A DNA stretch of 64,000 nucleotides from Selenomonadaceae bacterium. GTDB lineage: Bacteria > Bacillota > Negativicutes > Selenomonadales > Selenomonadaceae. Location: contig JAUNIB010000001.1 in the NCBI GenBank assembly GCA_030523645.1, positions 434,001 through 498,000 of the forward strand, in the 5' to 3' direction. Of the stretch, positions 62,005-64,000 are shown one piece after another. The notes under the pieces were generated by a model. That model did not search any database, was not told the DNA's origin, and saw only the letters and a list, made by a program, of their open reading frames with translations. The first letter of the stretch is position 1, and every line of letters starts with the position of its first letter. Made by a program: the position numbers and the translations under genes.

Positions 62005-63243
62005 ATGAATTCTATGATTAAAGATATAAAGCTGGCTCCCTCAGGTCATGATAAAATCAACTGGGTAAAAAACTTTATGCCCGTATTAAATGCCATTGAT
62101 AAGGAGTATTCTGTTATTAAGCCCTTTGCAGGGAAAAAACTTATCATGACCATTCATCTTGAAGCTAAGACTGCGTATCTTGCTTTAGTTATGAGAAATG
62201 CCGGAGCTGAGGTTACAGTTACCGGCAGCAATCCGCTTTCTACTCAGGATGATGTGGCAGCTGCACTGGTTGAAGAGGGAATTAATGTATTCGCATGGCA
62301 TGATTGCACTGATGATGAATACGAAGAATTCCTGAACCGTGCTCTCGATATGAAGCCGGACATGATTATTGATGATGGCGGTGACCTTGTAAATCTCCTG
62401 CATACTACTCGCCGGGAGCTTCTGCCAAACATTATTGGTGGCTCTGAGGAGACAACTACCGGTGTACTTCGCCTGAAAGCGTTGGCTAAGGTCGGTAAAC
62501 TGGAATTCCCGATGATTGCTGCTAATGATGCATACTGCAAATATCTCTTTGATAACCGCTACGGTACCGGTCAGTCCACTTGGGACGGTATCATGCGTAC
62601 TACCAATTTGGTAATCGCCGGAAAGAATGTTGTAATCGCCGGCTATGGATGGTGCGGTAAAGGCGGTGCAATGCGCGCTAAGGGTCTTGGTGCCAATGTA
62701 ATCATTACAGAGGTAGACCCCATCAAAGCTATTGAAGCCGTATTTGATGGTTTCAGAGTTATGACTATGGATGAAGCCGCAAAAATTGGCGATATTTTCC
62801 TAACACTTACCGGTGATAAAGATGTTATTCGTGACCGCCATTTTGCCGTTATGAAGAACGGTGCTATGATGGCAAATGCCGGCCATTTCGATGTAGAAAT
62901 TAACATTCCTGAGCTTGAGGCACAGTCTGTATCCCGCAAGACTGTAAGAAACAATATTGAAGAGTTCCTGCAGCCGGATGGCCGCAAGCTGTATCTGCTG
63001 GCAAAGGGCCGTTTGGTAAATCTTGCTTCCGGTGATGGACACCCGGCAGAAATCATGGACCTTTCTTTTGGCGTACAGTTCTTCTCAGCTATGCATATTC
63101 TTAATGCTCATAAGGAACTTAAGAATGAGGTTTATATGCTGCCGGAAGAGGTTGACACAAAGCTTGCTCAGATTAAGCTGGCATCTCTTGGTGTAACTAT
63201 TGATGAGCTTACCCAGGAGCAGAAAGATTACTTGGGAATCTGA
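62005..63243 (+). CDS. ahcY: Adenosylhomocysteinase family enzyme
   Basis: The 412-residue NAD-dependent hydrolase cleaves S-adenosylhomocysteine (SAH) or the inosyl analogue. Substrate-domain motifs are MTIHLEAKTAYLA and GGSEETTTGVLRL, and catalytic residues lie in DAYCKYLFDNRYGTGQSTWDGI. The NAD fold has VIAGYGWCGKGGAMRAKGLGA, and NAGHFDVEI is near residue 290. It is short, like archaeal and Thermotoga proteins, without the 40-residue insert and the C-terminal Tyr tail of eukaryotic AHCY. Co-location with an MtaD-type deaminase parallels the methanogen route in which SAH is first deaminated. It is 22 bases after the M16C gene, with AGGAGG upstream of the ATG. Confidence 0.93.
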   Translation: MNSMIKDIKLAPSGHDKINWVKNFMPVLNAIDKEYSVIKPFAGKKLIMTIHLEAKTAYLALVMRNAGAEVTVTGSNPLSTQDDVAAALVEEGINVFAWHDCTDDEYEEFLNRALDMKPDMIIDDGGDLVNLLHTTRRELLPNIIGGSEETTTGVLRLKALAKVGKLEFPMIAANDAYCKYLFDNRYGTGQSTWDGIMRTTNLVIAGKNVVIAGYGWCGKGGAMRAKGLGANVIITEVDPIKAIEAVFDGFRVMTMDEAAKIGDIFLTLTGDKDVIRDRHFAVMKNGAMMANAGHFDVEINIPELEAQSVSRKTVRNNIEEFLQPDGRKLYLLAKGRLVNLASGDGHPAEIMDLSFGVQFFSAMHILNAHKELKNEVYMLPEEVDTKLAQIKLASLGVTIDELTQEQKDYLGI

Positions 63244-63263
63244 CGTAGGGGAGTGAATTTCTG

Positions 63264-64000
63264 ATGATTACTCTGATAAAGGATGCAGCTGTTGTTTTAC
63301 CTGACGGAAAAACGCAGGAGAACGATATTGTAATTAATGGCAATAAAATTGCTTCCATAGGAAAAGCTTCGGCCGAGCTGAAAGCTGATAAGGTAATAAA
63401 TGCTAAAGGTAAGCTGGCTGTTCCGGGCTTTGTAAATGCCCATACTCATGCTTCTATGACTCTGCTTCGCAGCTATGCTGATGATATGAATCTCATGGAT
63501 TGGCTGAATAATATGATTTGGCCGATAGAAGCTAAGATGCGTAAGAAAGACATCTATGCCGGTGCAATGCTGGCGGCTGTCGAGATGATAAAGACCGGTA
63601 CAACTACCTTTGCTGATATGTACGGTGACATGGAGCAGGTTGCCCAAATGACGATTGAGTCAGGGCTTCGCGGTGTTCTTACTCGCGGTATTATTGGTGT
63701 GGCGCCAAATGGTGAACAGGCATTCCGGGAAAATAAGGAACTGTTTGACAATTATAATGGTGCGGCTGATGGCAGAATAACTGTAATGTTTGGCCCACAT
63801 GCCCCCTATACCTGTCCGCCGGATTTTCTGCGCAGAGTAGCAGAGGCTGCTAAGGAGCGCAAGGCGGAAGTACATATTCATCTGGCAGAAACTAAAGGTG
63901 AAGTTGATGACTGTCTGAAAAATTACGGCAAGACTCCCATGGAGATCATGGAAGATACCGGTATCTTTGACTGCGGCACATTGGGCGCTCACTGCGTATG
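63264..64000 (+). CDS. mtaD: 5-methylthioadenosine/S-adenosylhomocysteine deaminase, 3' end outside window
   Basis: The first 245 residues of an amidohydrolase of the TRZ/ATZ (SsnA/MtaD) subgroup. The N-terminal beta domain (DAAVVLPDGKTQENDIVINGNKIASIG) leads to the metal motif VNAHTHASMTLLRSYADDM, then FGPHAPYTCPP and VHIHLAETKGEVDD, which carry further metal and substrate residues. It deaminates the adenine ring of 5'-methylthioadenosine and SAH. Other adenosine-deaminase-like substrates are possible. The GGGGAG site precedes ATG 63264, 20 bases after ahcY, so the two are co-transcribed. The remaining part, with the last metal aspartate, is beyond the window. Confidence 0.9.
   Translation, partial: MITLIKDAAVVLPDGKTQENDIVINGNKIASIGKASAELKADKVINAKGKLAVPGFVNAHTHASMTLLRSYADDMNLMDWLNNMIWPIEAKMRKKDIYAGAMLAAVEMIKTGTTTFADMYGDMEQVAQMTIESGLRGVLTRGIIGVAPNGEQAFRENKELFDNYNGAADGRITVMFGPHAPYTCPPDFLRRVAEAAKERKAEVHIHLAETKGEVDDCLKNYGKTPMEIMEDTGIFDCGTLGAHCV

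Noticed and set aside
1-64000. Mobile elements, CRISPR arrays, toxin-antitoxin or phage-defence genes
   Set aside because: No transposase, integrase, direct-repeat array or defence-type domain was found. The segment looks like stable core chromosome.

Overview
The window looks like a chromosomal segment of an anaerobic, succinate-decarboxylating Firmicute of the class Negativicutes, most likely near Acidaminococcaceae/Phascolarctobacterium. This rests on gene content and not on any database search. The evidence is a compact succinate-to-propionate block (CoA-transferase, split methylmalonyl-CoA mutase, MeaB, epimerase, decarboxylase), an 11-gene nuo operon without the NADH-oxidising module, rubrerythrin, Firmicute-type promoters and strong GGAGG ribosome sites, and the mltG-trmR-trhP order known from Bacillus. 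No insertion sequence, prophage, CRISPR array or integrase was seen. Almost everything is intact core chromosome.

Layout. 1-2462 (minus strand): a DUF4931 GalT-like protein cut by the window edge, a class-IV aminotransferase that lacks the catalytic lysine, and a LytTR-PAS regulator. 2615-9171 (plus): mltG, trmR, trhP, dnaX (with a likely programmed -1 frameshift site), a DnaQ-like exonuclease that appears to have a leaderless mRNA, and a DUF523 gene. 9257-14068: rubrerythrin (minus), tRNA-Ser(CGA), carB and a PaaI-type thioesterase (minus). 14220-24314: nuoABCDHIJKLMN, with a palindrome over its promoter and a terminator-like hairpin in its leader. 24315-34752: valS, a degenerate HD-GYP gene, uvrB, an exported SGNH esterase (minus), a cobalamin adenosyltransferase and ilvD. 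34924-42975: a chemosensory and signalling operon, cheA-cheW-mcp-cheB-histidine kinase-receiver. 42998-51108: an HD phosphohydrolase, glnS, an unknown 101-residue gene, leuS, folC and an O-antigen-ligase-like membrane protein. 51359-58877: the succinate/propionate block. 59058-64000: an M16C metallopeptidase, an adenosylhomocysteinase-like enzyme and an MtaD-type deaminase cut by the right edge.

How it fits together. Succinate is activated by CoA transfer from propionyl-CoA. Succinyl-CoA is isomerised by the AdoCbl-dependent mutase, with MeaB guarding the cofactor and the adenosyltransferase at 32390 able to supply it. It is then epimerised and decarboxylated to propionyl-CoA by a biotin enzyme. 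Only the alpha, gamma and a 45-residue epsilon-like subunit of that decarboxylase are encoded here. The membrane Na+-pump beta subunit and the delta subunit are not in the cluster. The NuoEFG-less complex I probably takes electrons from a carrier other than NADH. The most notable observations are the lysine-less aminotransferase, the dnaX slippery heptamer, the probable leaderless exonuclease, the C176 substitution in the HD-GYP protein, the Cys-cluster PAS kinase, the mmdE-like microgene and the structured leaders before nuoA and the CoA-transferase. I found no convincing wholly new multi-gene system.
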